From assembly GCA_024233935.1 (NCBI GenBank), contig JACKOY010000002.1, forward strand, positions 186,001-250,000: 64,000 nt of DNA, in the 5' to 3' direction. The DNA is from Spirochaetales bacterium. GTDB taxonomy: Bacteria > Spirochaetota > Leptospiria > Leptospirales > Leptonemataceae. This document shows positions 10,768-21,641 of the stretch, one piece after another. A model generated the notes under the pieces. It had not been told where the DNA came from. It ran no database searches and was given only the letters and a program-made list of their open reading frames with translations. Numbering within the stretch: the first letter of the stretch is position 1; every line of letters begins with the position of its first letter. Made by a program: the position numbers and the translations under genes.

Positions 10768-11588
10768 TACACGCTGACCTGATATTCCCGCAGGGTTTGT
10801 TCGAGAGTGGTCTTCTTGTCCGTGCTTTCTTTGCGCTGACCGATGATCAGGGCGCACGGCGTGCCAAACTCTCCGGCCGGAAACTGCTTGGTGCGCATAC
10901 CCGGGATGACCACGGAATTCGCCGGCACCCGTCCGCGATAGAGCACCTCCTCCGTGCCGGTCACATCTATGATGGGTGTCGAGCCGGTGATTGTAACGTT
11001 GGCCCCGAGCACTGCGCCGGCTTCGATCAACACGCCCTCAACCACAATGGCCCGGGAACCCAGAAAGGCATTGTCTTCTATAATAACGGGTTGTCCCTGA
11101 GGCGGCTCCAGAACCCCCCCGATACCGACTCCTCCGGAGAGGTGCACGTTCTTTCCAATCTGGGCGCAACTGCCTACCGTCGCCCAGGTATCGACCATGG
11201 TGCCACTGGAAACGTAAGCGCCGATGTTCACATAAGACGGCATCATGATGGCTCCGGGCTCGACAAAGGCCCCGTACCGGCAAACTCCCGGAGGAACCAC
11301 GCGTACACCGCGGCTGGCGTGGTCCGTACGCGGATCGATTTTGTCGTAGTAAGCCAGATCTCCGGATTCGTAGACGCGCATCTCGCTCACCGAAAAATAG
11401 AGCAGAATCGCCTTTTTGACCCAGGCGTGCACCGTCCACTTTCCGGGCGCCTGTTGGCTGGCCACCCGGATCTTTCCGTCGTTTAAGAGTGCGACTGCTT
11501 CACGCACCGCCTCGGCGCCGGAGGGTTTTTTGAGACCACTGCGGTCTTCGTAGAGTTCGTTGATTTGCTTTTCGAGATCGGAATACAT
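10767..11588 (-). CDS. dapD: DapD tetrahydrodipicolinate N-succinyltransferase
   Basis: This 273-residue enzyme adds succinyl from succinyl-CoA to tetrahydrodipicolinate in the succinylase branch of diaminopimelate/lysine synthesis. The C-terminal half is a left-handed beta helix with hexapeptide repeats (for example IGAYVSSGTMVDTWATVGS, IGKNVHLSGGVGIGG, VLGANVTITGSTPI). Length matches the 274 residues of the E. coli enzyme when the ATG at 11588 is used; an in-frame TTG at 11627 falls inside a terminator-like hairpin and is unlikely. lysA, the last step, is at 42017 in the window. The product supplies both lysine and peptidoglycan. Confidence 0.95.
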   Translation of the reverse strand: MYSDLEKQINELYEDRSGLKKPSGAEAVREAVALLNDGKIRVASQQAPGKWTVHAWVKKAILLYFSVSEMRVYESGDLAYYDKIDPRTDHASRGVRVVPPGVCRYGAFVEPGAIMMPSYVNIGAYVSSGTMVDTWATVGSCAQIGKNVHLSGGVGIGGVLEPPQGQPVIIEDNAFLGSRAIVVEGVLIEAGAVLGANVTITGSTPIIDVTGTEEVLYRGRVPANSVVIPGMRTKQFPAGEFGTPCALIIGQRKESTDKKTTLEQTLREYQVSV

Positions 11589-11625
11589 AAAGAGGCAGCT
11601 TTTTCTCGTCCGGGGCCGCGCAAAC

Positions 11626-11655
11626 AAAAAAAGCCCGGGCCGGCGCCTTGCCCGG
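11626..11655 (-). terminator. Rho-independent terminator after the DUF1564 gene
   Basis: Read on the minus strand, CCGGGC (11655-11650), a 9-nt loop and GCCCGG (11640-11635) are followed after GC by seven T residues (11632-11626). It lies 41 nt after the stop at 11697 and only 37 nt before the dapD start, so it could also act as an attenuator for dapD. Confidence 0.6.
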
Positions 11656-11696
11656 CCGGTTCGGGTTGGTTCGATCTCAAGCGACGCGGTTCTCGG

Positions 11697-12206
11697 TTAG
11701 CCTTCAGGGGGGGCCCGACTTACGAAAAGGCGGGTGTGGCGCCTGGTCTCAAGCCCGGGTTTGACCCGCGCCTCCCGAAATCCGATTTTTTCCCAGACCA
11801 GGGTCGGAACTGCATTCGCCCCCCAAAACCTGCGGAGCCTTTCCAGGGCGCCTCCTTTTTCAGCCTTCATCAACAGCACGAACATGTGGGCCATGGTGAC
11901 CCCGCTCCCCCCCGCCAGACACCTGAGCTCGGTCCAGTGATGAGCCGGGATACGCACATGCCAGCGCTCCAGCTGCTGATGAGGGCGTTGGTAGTAGCGG
12001 GTTGTCCTTTGCACGTTCGGAATCAGGCCCGCTGCGCAATAGGCCGGGGCCTGTCGCAGGAGGTGCTGCAGGTAGCGCAGCAGTCCCCCATGTTTGCGTT
12101 TCCGCTTCCGTAGATACGGAGTCAGACGCTCCGGAATGAGCAGCGTGCAGGCAGGCCGGACGGGCTTCTGGGCCCGGGCCGACCACTCGATCGATCGTGT
12201 CTTCAT
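11697..12206 (-). CDS. DUF1564 family protein
   Basis: This 169-residue protein carries the DUF1564 pattern: LLIPERLTPYL, a Lys/Arg-rich segment, LRYLQHLL, then HQQLERWHVRIPAHHWTELR and LAGGSGVTMAHMFVLLM. I know this family only from Leptospira and close relatives, where it occurs in several paralogues of unknown function. No signal peptide or membrane helix is present, and the high Arg/Lys/His content (basic N-terminal half) would allow nucleic-acid binding, which is a guess. It follows clpA on the same strand with a 54-nt gap and ends before a terminator. I rate the family call as likely and the function as unknown. Confidence 0.7.
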   Translation of the reverse strand: MKTRSIEWSARAQKPVRPACTLLIPERLTPYLRKRKRKHGGLLRYLQHLLRQAPAYCAAGLIPNVQRTTRYYQRPHQQLERWHVRIPAHHWTELRCLAGGSGVTMAHMFVLLMKAEKGGALERLRRFWGANAVPTLVWEKIGFREARVKPGLETRRHTRLFVSRAPPEG

Positions 12207-12260
12207 GCCCCAGAGGGGTCGTCCGAAAGTGATTTGTTGCGCGTTTTTTTCGAGAGGCGA

Positions 12261-14562
<2,302 letters not shown>

Positions 14563-14579
<17 letters not shown>

Positions 14580-14922
14580 CGCCTTCCTCTTTCTCCAATA
14601 TACATTGCAGCGGATGCTGATTCTGCTCCGCCAGACTGTGTACCCGTTCGACCTTTGTACGCGCTACATCGTGGGTGTAAACCCCGACTACGCTACGCCC
14701 GCGGGTGTGCACCTCAAGCATGAGACGGGTCGATTCCTCGAGCGCCTTATGAAAAACCTTCTGCAGAACCCAGACCACAAATTCCATCGGCGTGTAGTCG
14801 TCGTTGAGCATCACCACCCGGTACATGCTGGGCCGTTTGGGTTTGACGCGTTCTTCCGTCAGAAGAAGCGTTTCGCCTCCGGGGCTGCCCGTATCGGGTT
14901 TTTCTGGTCCTGGATCTGCCAT
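14563..14922 (-). CDS. clpS: ClpS N-degron adaptor
   Basis: This 119-residue adaptor has the ClpS core: VVMLNDDYTPMEFVVWVLQKVF, the HKALEESTRLMLEVHTRG segment and a C-terminal motif ending in ILEKEEG. In the family the NDDYTPM region and the conserved His form the pocket for bulky N-terminal residues. The upstream 30 residues are flexible and bind ClpA. A TTG at 14946 is in frame, but it would sit about 10 nt after the predicted transcript start, so I prefer the ATG at 14922. It is the first gene of the clpSA unit. Confidence 0.93.
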
Positions 14923-14930
14923 AATCGCGA

Positions 14931-14946
14931 TTGATCGATCGATCAA
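14931..14946. promoter_or_regulatory. 16-bp perfect palindrome in the clpSA leader
   Basis: TTGATCGATCGATCAA reads the same on both strands and lies 8 nt upstream of the clpS ATG, just after the predicted -10. It contains three overlapping GATC tetramers. It could be an operator for clpSA or a methylation-sensitive site; the position relative to the promoter favours an operator. Confidence 0.45.
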
Positions 14947-14961
14947 GCGCCGACCAGCCTC

Positions 14962-14990
14962 AATCTAATCAAAGGCCGCCCGGACTGCAA
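14962..14990 (-). promoter_or_regulatory. Predicted sigma70-type promoter of clpSA
   Basis: On the minus strand TTGCAG (14990-14985) and TAGATT (14967-14962) are separated by 17 nt, each matching 4 of 6 consensus positions. Transcription would start near 14955, leaving a leader of about 33 nt that contains the 16-bp palindrome. Confidence 0.5.
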
Positions 14991-15056
14991 GCGCGCCGGC
15001 CGGAATTGCATCGGCGATCCAGCCTCTGCGGGCCGCCCGTTTTTGGCAAGCGCAGG

Positions 15057-16250
15057 TCATTTTTGGACCCCGGACGATCGAAGAGTCTTCAGGGGCGAAA
15101 AGGAATTCATGTGCACAATGCCGGCCCGGACCTGCTCCGCCTCGGCGGCCAGGAAATCGCCGATCGCCCGTTGTCCCTCGGGATGGGCAAACCAGTGTGA
15201 GCTGTAACAGGGCACGGTCTCAAAGCCACGGAGGAATTTGTGTTCGCCCTGAGCGCCGGCCTCGAAAAGCAGCCGCCCGCTCCGGATAGCATACTCGATC
15301 GGTCGATAGTAGCACAGCTCGAAGTGCAGAAAGGGCACGTGCTCGGTCGCTCCCCAGTAGCGCCCGAACAGGCGGTCTTTTCCCAGGAAATTGAGCGTGC
15401 CGGCCACGTACTCTTTTCCCGGTCGACGGGCCAGAAAGAGCAGGGTGTTTTCGGCGAACGCCTGGCGTATGTTCTCGAACCAGGCCCGATTCAGGTAAGG
15501 GCGGCCCCACTTGCGCGAGCCGGTGTCCTGGTAAAACCGCCACATGGCCTGCATGTGTCCGGGTTCAATATCGTTTCCGGTCAGTTCCAGGATCTCCAGG
15601 CCGCTCTCGGAGATTGCGCGTCTTTCCCGGCGGATTTGTTTTCTTTTCTGGGACCGAAGCTCTTCGAGATAGGCGTCGAAGCTTTTGTAGTCGTGATTGA
15701 ACCAGTGATATTGGGTCGAGACGCGCGTTCGAAAGCCGGCCGATTCCAGGATCTGCGCTTCTTCAAGTGTCAGAAACAAAACATGCACGGAAGATTGCGC
15801 CTGCTTAATGGCGCGCCTTTGCAGGGCCTCTGCCAGTCGGCGAACGGCTTCCGGATCGTCGCTTTGTGCCGACAGAAAGCGGCGGCCATTTGCCGGCGTA
15901 AATGGAACCGCCACGAGACTCTTCGGGTAGTAGGCCAGACCCACCCGATGAAACGCGTCGGCCCAGGCATGATCAAAGATGTACTCTCCAAAGGAATCCG
16001 CTTTCGCGTAGGCGGGCACGGCGGCCCACAACTGGTCGCCGCGAAAGAGAAGCGCGTGCTCGGGACTCCAGGCGGTCTTCGGGCCCACACAGCCACTCTC
16101 TTCAAGGGCCGAAAGAAAGGCGTGTCGCAGAAAGGGATTCTCAGGTCCTACCAGGTTGTCCCAGTCCTCCGGCGCAACATCGCGCAGGGATTCGACAAAA
16201 AGCGTATGGACCTGGTCGTCGGGCACGGGAGGAAAGTCCAGCCCCCTCAC
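15057..16250 (-). CDS. DUF482 / FemAB-like GNAT-fold protein
   Basis: This roughly 397-residue cytoplasmic protein belongs to the DUF482 family, whose fold resembles FemAB/GNAT acyltransferases linked to cell-wall peptide transfer. Typical features are the NPFLRHAFLSALEESGCVG block near the start, GEYIFDHAWADAF, the basic SQKRKQIRRERR helix and the late FELCYYRPIEYAI with EAGAQGEHKFLRGF. The start is uncertain: the GTG at 16250 keeps the conserved core and avoids overlapping chaC, whereas an in-frame TTG at 16307 would overlap its start by 11 nt. The substrate is unknown. It lies head to head with chaC. Confidence 0.8.
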   Translation of the reverse strand: MRGLDFPPVPDDQVHTLFVESLRDVAPEDWDNLVGPENPFLRHAFLSALEESGCVGPKTAWSPEHALLFRGDQLWAAVPAYAKADSFGEYIFDHAWADAFHRVGLAYYPKSLVAVPFTPANGRRFLSAQSDDPEAVRRLAEALQRRAIKQAQSSVHVLFLTLEEAQILESAGFRTRVSTQYHWFNHDYKSFDAYLEELRSQKRKQIRRERRAISESGLEILELTGNDIEPGHMQAMWRFYQDTGSRKWGRPYLNRAWFENIRQAFAENTLLFLARRPGKEYVAGTLNFLGKDRLFGRYWGATEHVPFLHFELCYYRPIEYAIRSGRLLFEAGAQGEHKFLRGFETVPCYSSHWFAHPEGQRAIGDFLAAEAEQVRAGIVHMNSFSPLKTLRSSGVQK

Positions 16251-16296
16251 AATAAGGTCGGGGAACGTTACCGACCACCGCGAGAGCGATGTCTCT

Positions 16297-16860
16297 ATGA
16301 ACAGCAATCAGGATGAGCCGGTCGAGTTGGATTTTGTCTTTGGCTATGGATCTTTGATCTGGCGACCGGGCTTTCCCTTTGTCTCGCGGGAGCGGGCCTA
16401 TCTGCCCGGTTTCGCACGCCGCTTTTGCCGCCTTTCGGTGCGCCATCGCGGCTCGCCTGAATCTCCGGGCATGGTGGTCGGCCTCATGCCCGGACCCGGT
16501 TGCGAAGGCGTTGTTTATGGAATCGATAGCGCCAACCGCAGGGCGGCCCTCGAGTACCTGGACGAGAGGGAGGGGCCGGGCTATGCGCGCACGCGGCTCC
16601 AGGTGAGCCTGGCCGCGAATCAGGCGCACCGGATGGCCTGGGTCTATCTTCCCGACCCCGATCACGAAACCTACGCGCCCGACCTGCCGCTTGAGACCCG
16701 AATCGATCTGATCGCGTGGGCCCAGGGAGAGAGCGGTCGCGCCATCGACTACCTGGAGGATCTCGTTTTGCACCTGCGCGAATTCGGGACGCCGGACCCG
16801 TTGCTGGAAGACATGCTGCTCCGGGTTCGCGAGCGTCGGGCCGACACCGAAAGTGGTTGA
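16297..16860 (+). CDS. chaC: ChaC-type gamma-glutamylcyclotransferase
   Basis: This 187-residue protein has the ChaC signature: VFGYGSLIWRPGF near residues 14-26 (the substrate-binding loop), the RRFCRLSVRHRGSPESPG segment, and LEYLDEREGPGY with the catalytic Glu expected in the DERE stretch. Enzymes of this family cleave glutathione to 5-oxoproline and Cys-Gly. Its presence fits the bolA/grx/gst cluster further on, implying that the organism uses glutathione. The ATG at 16297 was chosen because the YGSL motif follows at the usual distance. Confidence 0.9.
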   Translation: MNSNQDEPVELDFVFGYGSLIWRPGFPFVSRERAYLPGFARRFCRLSVRHRGSPESPGMVVGLMPGPGCEGVVYGIDSANRRAALEYLDEREGPGYARTRLQVSLAANQAHRMAWVYLPDPDHETYAPDLPLETRIDLIAWAQGESGRAIDYLEDLVLHLREFGTPDPLLEDMLLRVRERRADTESG

Positions 16861-16905
16861 ATCCGAATTGGAGCCCGGGCACTCTGCCAGGCTGGAGTAG
16901 AACAT

Positions 16906-19902
16906 CTGGCGATTGAAGACGACATTCGAGGGCTGAACGAGCGCCTGTCCGGCCTGGAGCGGGAGATCGGCAACGCACGGCAGGAACTGCAACGCATCGA
17001 AGGCACTCTGCGTGGTTCGACATCTATACCGGGCACACCCGCACCGGCACCCCCGTCCTCGCCCGGCGCCCCTTCTGGTCCGACCGCCGGCGCGCGTTTT
17101 AATTCCGCTCGTTTCGAAGACTTTCTCGGAAGCAATTTGCTCGGGAAGCTCGGCCTGTTCTCTTTGATTCTGGCTTCAGCCTGGTTTATCAAGCTCGCCT
17201 TTGATCGTCAGTGGATCAACGAATCCGGTCGCATCTTTACGGGGCTTATCATCGGATACGGCATCCTCGCGGGCGGAATCGACATGGCCCGCCGGAACTA
17301 CCGAATTCTGGCGCCCGGTGTCATTGGAACCGGGGTTGCGATTGTGTACATCTCCATTTTTGGGGCCTACTACTTCTACGACCTTCTGGGCATTCAGGAA
17401 AGTTTTGTTTTTCTGGTATTACTTTCTATTGCCAGCGCCTTCTTTGCGGTGCGGGGGGATAGTGAACCGCTCTATATTTTCAGCCTGGTCGGTGGGCTCC
17501 TGGCGCCGCTGATCCTTTCGCGCGGAGAGAACTCGTACCGTTTTTTGTTTTCCTACATGACGATCATTCTCGTCGGATATCTGCTGGTCAGCCGTTTCCG
17601 GGCCTGGCGGGTCGCGCCCTTTGTTCTCTTTACGGGGGTGCATCTGGTTTTCGGCGCCTGGCTCGCGGACCGGTTGCAGGACAGCAGTCCCGGATTTCCG
17701 CTGGCCTTTGTTGGGTTTCTATTTGCCGCCTTTGTTCTGCGCGAAGTCTTTCTCGTTGCCCGGCATCGCGCACCATCAGCCGATAGCGTCGTTCTCCTTG
17801 CCGTCAATACGGCCTTTGCGGCCCTCTGGATTGTAATCGTGCTGGCAGAGTTTTACCCGCGTTTTCGTGCCCACGGTTTGCTTTTGCTCGGGGCGGCGGT
17901 GCTGCTTTCGGATCGCTATCTGGCTCGCCACTGGGACCAGGCATCGGAACTGGTTCGTGGCTATGGTCAGGCTCAGGGCTATATCTTTTTGATGGTGCTG
18001 ATTCTGACCGGCCTTTCGTTTGGCACCGGCGGACCGACCTGGATCCTATTTGGCCTTTCGATAGCGATTGCACTCCTGTTGGTCGGATCCCTCGGGGGGC
18101 TCAAGGCTCCGGTCATCGCGTCGGTGCCGGTCTGGATTCTGATCACGCCACTGGTGTTTTTCGCACTGCCCCGCAACGAGCACTACGTGTTTTTGTGGAA
18201 CGAGCGTTTTGCGTTGGCCGCCCTGGGGGCCGTCGCGCTTGCCGGCGCTTATCTTTTGAACCGGAGCCTCGAAAGGCGCTGGATGCGTTTCTTTGTCTAT
18301 GGCGCGCTCTTTTACATCGTGTTTGCAAGCCTGCTGGAAGTGCGCAATTTGGTGGTCGATCCTCATCTGCGCAATCTGTGCTACTCCTACGTTCTGGCCG
18401 GCTACGCTATCGTTCTGTTGACGATTGGATTTTTGCGCGGTTCCGTTTCGCTCCGCATGGCGGGCATAGTGATTGCTTCGGTTGTGGTTTTGAAACTCTA
18501 TCTTTATGATGTATGGACAATGAGTATGCTGGTACGCATCATCGCATTTTTCTCGCTGGGACTTGCTCTGGTGCTGCTGAGCCTGTTTTATCAACGGCTC
18601 CGGCCCCGCCTCTTTCCATCATCGCTTCTGCCCGTGTTTCTTCTTCTGGGCCTGGCCTGGGCGTTCCCGTCCGCGGGGCTTTCGGCCGAGAGCTTTTCGA
18701 GCACCGGCTATCATTTTTATAAGAGCCTGCCGGCTTCGGGCCTGCTTGCCCGCGAGGCCCCTCCCGCTTACGGAGTCTTTGAGCTGGACGATGACGTCTA
18801 CCGCGATGGCGGGGGGGCGGACCTTCGAATCGTCTTAAACGGATCGCGCACGCTTCCGTACTTTACCCGACCGGTTCATGGCACGGGCATTCAGGGTGAA
18901 ACCCGCCCCGAAGTGATCTATTCCGGGCTGGCCCAGCGTCGCCGGATTTATGTGCTGCGCCTGGATGCGCCACCGGACGGCGCCCGCTATACATCGGTGC
19001 AGGTGGGGTCCAATCAGGATTATGAATCGGGCGTGCACGTCTCCAGCGGTCCCGACACGGACCGATTGGCGGGTGAAGGTTTCCACTCACTTTACAGTTA
19101 CGGCTCGGACACCGAGCGCACGACGGTCCCCCTCCATGACGGTCAGGCGCGCTACGTGCGGCTGGAGTTTGACTCCGAACACAGCTTCTATTTTCCAGCG
19201 GCGACCTATCGTTCGGCCCGCGAAACCCTGGAGATTACGCAGAGCGTTGATCCCGAAGAAATGGAGACAACCCGCGACCCCGATCTGCAGGCCAGCGTGT
19301 ACTATTTCGAAAATGCCCGCCGCCGCAATATCGACCGCCTGGTCCTGCGCTTTCAGGAGGAGCGCTTCGATCGTACGGTCGAAATTCAGGAATTTGATGC
19401 GGACCTCAAAGAGTATACGGGAACCAGCTACGGACGTATTTCCTCCCGCGGAACCCCGGACGCTCCCCAGAGCATTCCCCTGGAGTTTTCAAACGGCAAC
19501 GCCATCAAAGTGTACATTTATGACGAAGACAATGATCCGCTTACCCTGATCGGCTTTGAGGCCGTGAGTCCCCGGGAAGAAGTCGTATTTGAACTGCCGG
19601 ACCCTGCGGTTTTGCCCGAGAATTCCGAAAACGAGTTCCGGCTCTATTACGGAAACGAATACGCCCGTCGCCCTTCGTACGAAATTCGCGATACCTACTC
19701 CAGCGACCTGCGCCATGCGCGTCTGAACCTGGGACCGGCAACCCCGAACGAAGATTTTGGCTATTCGATCGTGGAACCGCCGCTTTCCAGCTGGATCATT
19801 CGGGTGTTGTTCGTGCTTCTGCTACTGGGAGTCTCTTACCCCGCTTATCGCGTCCTGGCCCGCTTCGCAGAGCATCGGGCCGGCTCCGAAGCGGGGCAGT
19901 AG
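16906..19902 (+). CDS. DUF2339 membrane protein with DUF3999-like C-terminal half; non-standard start
   Basis: About 998 residues. From the N-terminus: a short coiled coil (NERLSGLEREIG, ARQELQRIEG), a Pro/Ser/Gly-rich linker, then some 20 membrane helices of DUF2339 (KLGLFSLILASAWFIKLAFDR onward), then an exported beta-rich part from about residue 600 (FELDDDVY...DLRIVLNGSRTLPYF) resembling DUF3999, then one C-terminal helix. The frame is open from the chaC stop at 16860 but has no ATG, GTG or TTG until 17137, which would delete the coiled coil. CTG at 16906 has GGAG 9 nt upstream; ATT at 16912 is an alternative. Function is unknown. In other bacteria the two domains are usually separate neighbouring genes. 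Confidence 0.8.
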   Translation: MAIEDDIRGLNERLSGLEREIGNARQELQRIEGTLRGSTSIPGTPAPAPPSSPGAPSGPTAGARFNSARFEDFLGSNLLGKLGLFSLILASAWFIKLAFDRQWINESGRIFTGLIIGYGILAGGIDMARRNYRILAPGVIGTGVAIVYISIFGAYYFYDLLGIQESFVFLVLLSIASAFFAVRGDSEPLYIFSLVGGLLAPLILSRGENSYRFLFSYMTIILVGYLLVSRFRAWRVAPFVLFTGVHLVFGAWLADRLQDSSPGFPLAFVGFLFAAFVLREVFLVARHRAPSADSVVLLAVNTAFAALWIVIVLAEFYPRFRAHGLLLLGAAVLLSDRYLARHWDQASELVRGYGQAQGYIFLMVLILTGLSFGTGGPTWILFGLSIAIALLLVGSLGGLKAPVIASVPVWILITPLVFFALPRNEHYVFLWNERFALAALGAVALAGAYLLNRSLERRWMRFFVYGALFYIVFASLLEVRNLVVDPHLRNLCYSYVLAGYAIVLLTIGFLRGSVSLRMAGIVIASVVVLKLYLYDVWTMSMLVRIIAFFSLGLALVLLSLFYQRLRPRLFPSSLLPVFLLLGLAWAFPSAGLSAESFSSTGYHFYKSLPASGLLAREAPPAYGVFELDDDVYRDGGGADLRIVLNGSRTLPYFTRPVHGTGIQGETRPEVIYSGLAQRRRIYVLRLDAPPDGARYTSVQVGSNQDYESGVHVSSGPDTDRLAGEGFHSLYSYGSDTERTTVPLHDGQARYVRLEFDSEHSFYFPAATYRSARETLEITQSVDPEEMETTRDPDLQASVYYFENARRRNIDRLVLRFQEERFDRTVEIQEFDADLKEYTGTSYGRISSRGTPDAPQSIPLEFSNGNAIKVYIYDEDNDPLTLIGFEAVSPREEVVFELPDPAVLPENSENEFRLYYGNEYARRPSYEIRDTYSSDLRHARLNLGPATPNEDFGYSIVEPPLSSWIIRVLFVLLLLGVSYPAYRVLARFAEHRAGSEAGQ

Positions 19903-19966
19903 TCCGGGCCCTGGTTCAAGCCGGAACCGCGCGCTTCGATTCGTGGCGGACGGTCAAACCCGGTCC

Positions 19967-21631
19967 TTAAGTTTCGCGTTGCAGGATGCGGCCCGGACGC
20001 TCGGGGCTGATGTCCCCCTGATCGAGCACAACCCGGCCGTTCACAATCACATAACTGATGCCGGTCGGAAACTGACGGGGGGAATCGTAGGTCGCCTGGT
20101 CCTGGATCAAGTCGGGACGAAAGATGACCAGGTCGGCATGGTACGTCGGTTCGATTAACCCGCGACCACGCACACCCAGAATGCGAGCCGGCAACGAAGT
20201 CATTTTGCGAATCGCCTCCTGGAGCGTGATGGTACGTCTTTCACGCACGTAGCGGGCGAGCACCCGCGGAAAGGTTCCGAAGTTGCGCGGATGCGGATGG
20301 CCTACACGTTCGCCATCGGTCAGCGCCGCTCCGTCGGAGGCGATTGCGCAATACGGATAACGCAGGAGTTTTTCGAGATTCTCTTCGTCCATTCCAAAAC
20401 CGATCATCGTGCTGCTGCCGGAGAGCACCAGGTCGCACAAGAGATCAAAAGGATCGCGCCCCAGAAGTCGGGCCGCTTCGTCCAGGCGTTTGCTTTCCAG
20501 CCAGCGATAGGCCGGGTTCGTCACCATGGCCAGCATCACGTCATGGTACGAGCCCAGATCGGTTACTTTGTATTCGACCTCGCTTTTGATCCATTGACGT
20601 TCAAGCGGATTTGCAAGCAGACGTCGGATGGCTGGCAGACCCTGTTCTCTGAGATGCAACGGAAAGAGATTCAGAAGCAGTGTGTTGTAGGCCAGGTACG
20701 GATACCGATCACAGGTGACCGCCATGCCCGATTCGCGGGCTTCGTCCATCAGTAATAGCATCTGATCCTGGCGATCCCAGTTGCGCCGTCCCTGGGCTTT
20801 GATGTGGCTCACATGCAGGGCCGACCGGCCGTCCCGGGCAATCGTGATGGCCTCCCGCAGGGCCGGAATTACCCGCTCATCTTCGCTTCGCATGTGGGTG
20901 GCGTAGAGGCCCGCTTCCGAGGCGAGGGCCGCCAGCTCGGCTGTGGGCGCGTAACTGCCGGGCAGGTACTCCAGGCCCGACGACAGGCCGATCGCGCCGT
21001 CCTGCATGGCCTGCCGCACAAGTGCGCGTCCGCGCGCCAGTTCGTCCGCTTCCAGGCTCCGATTCTGATAACCGATCAGGTATTCGCGCAGGGTGCCGGA
21101 GCCGACCATCGAGACCGCGTTAATCGCGATGCCGCCCTCCATCAGGCTCCGGTAGTAACCGGAAAAATCGTTCCAACCCGCATTCAACCGGAAGGCAGTT
21201 CGCAGGTGATTCGTGAGCGCCCGCTCCATGCTTGCATTCAGGGGCGCCAGGGAACGCCCGTCCTGACCCAGCACCTCGGTCGTGACGCCCTGTTGCAGCT
21301 TGGAATGGGCCCGACCGTCCAGAAGCAGGCTCAAATCGCTGTGGCTGTGCAGGTCAATGAATCCTGGACTGACCGCCTGGCCGCGGGCCGAAATGACCCG
21401 TCGTGCCGTGGTGCCGCGTAACTCGCCCACTCGATAGATGAGCCCGTTGCTCAATCCCACATCGCCGTAGTAGGGTTCTTGACCGCTACCGTCACAGATC
21501 AACGCGTCCGTGATCAGCAACTCGAAGTGGTTTACGGAAGCAAACGGGTTGGACACGCAGCGGCCCACCAAAAGCGAGCCGCCCAATAAAAGGCCGCTGC
21601 GTAAGAAGTCCAGGCGGGAGACGCGGTTCAA
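19967..21631 (-). CDS. N-acyl-D-amino-acid deacylase-like amidohydrolase, lipoprotein
   Basis: This 554-residue amidohydrolase resembles D-aminoacylase. The signal has a lipobox-like LLVGRC (Cys25), so it is probably an exported lipoprotein. Metal-binding motifs are visible: HSHSD in the first barrel strand, HMRSE, HVSHIK and a late SDG. The ends show the usual small beta-sandwich (VISARGQAVSPGFIDLHSH, YVIVNGRVVLDQGD). The family removes acyl groups from N-acyl-D-amino acids. It is the last gene of a four-gene unit with an ECF sigma factor, and may process D-amino acids from cell-wall peptides (inference). Confidence 0.88.
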   Translation of the reverse strand: MNRVSRLDFLRSGLLLGGSLLVGRCVSNPFASVNHFELLITDALICDGSGQEPYYGDVGLSNGLIYRVGELRGTTARRVISARGQAVSPGFIDLHSHSDLSLLLDGRAHSKLQQGVTTEVLGQDGRSLAPLNASMERALTNHLRTAFRLNAGWNDFSGYYRSLMEGGIAINAVSMVGSGTLREYLIGYQNRSLEADELARGRALVRQAMQDGAIGLSSGLEYLPGSYAPTAELAALASEAGLYATHMRSEDERVIPALREAITIARDGRSALHVSHIKAQGRRNWDRQDQMLLLMDEARESGMAVTCDRYPYLAYNTLLLNLFPLHLREQGLPAIRRLLANPLERQWIKSEVEYKVTDLGSYHDVMLAMVTNPAYRWLESKRLDEAARLLGRDPFDLLCDLVLSGSSTMIGFGMDEENLEKLLRYPYCAIASDGAALTDGERVGHPHPRNFGTFPRVLARYVRERRTITLQEAIRKMTSLPARILGVRGRGLIEPTYHADLVIFRPDLIQDQATYDSPRQFPTGISYVIVNGRVVLDQGDISPERPGRILQRET

Positions 21632-21641
21632 TCAGCCCTGG

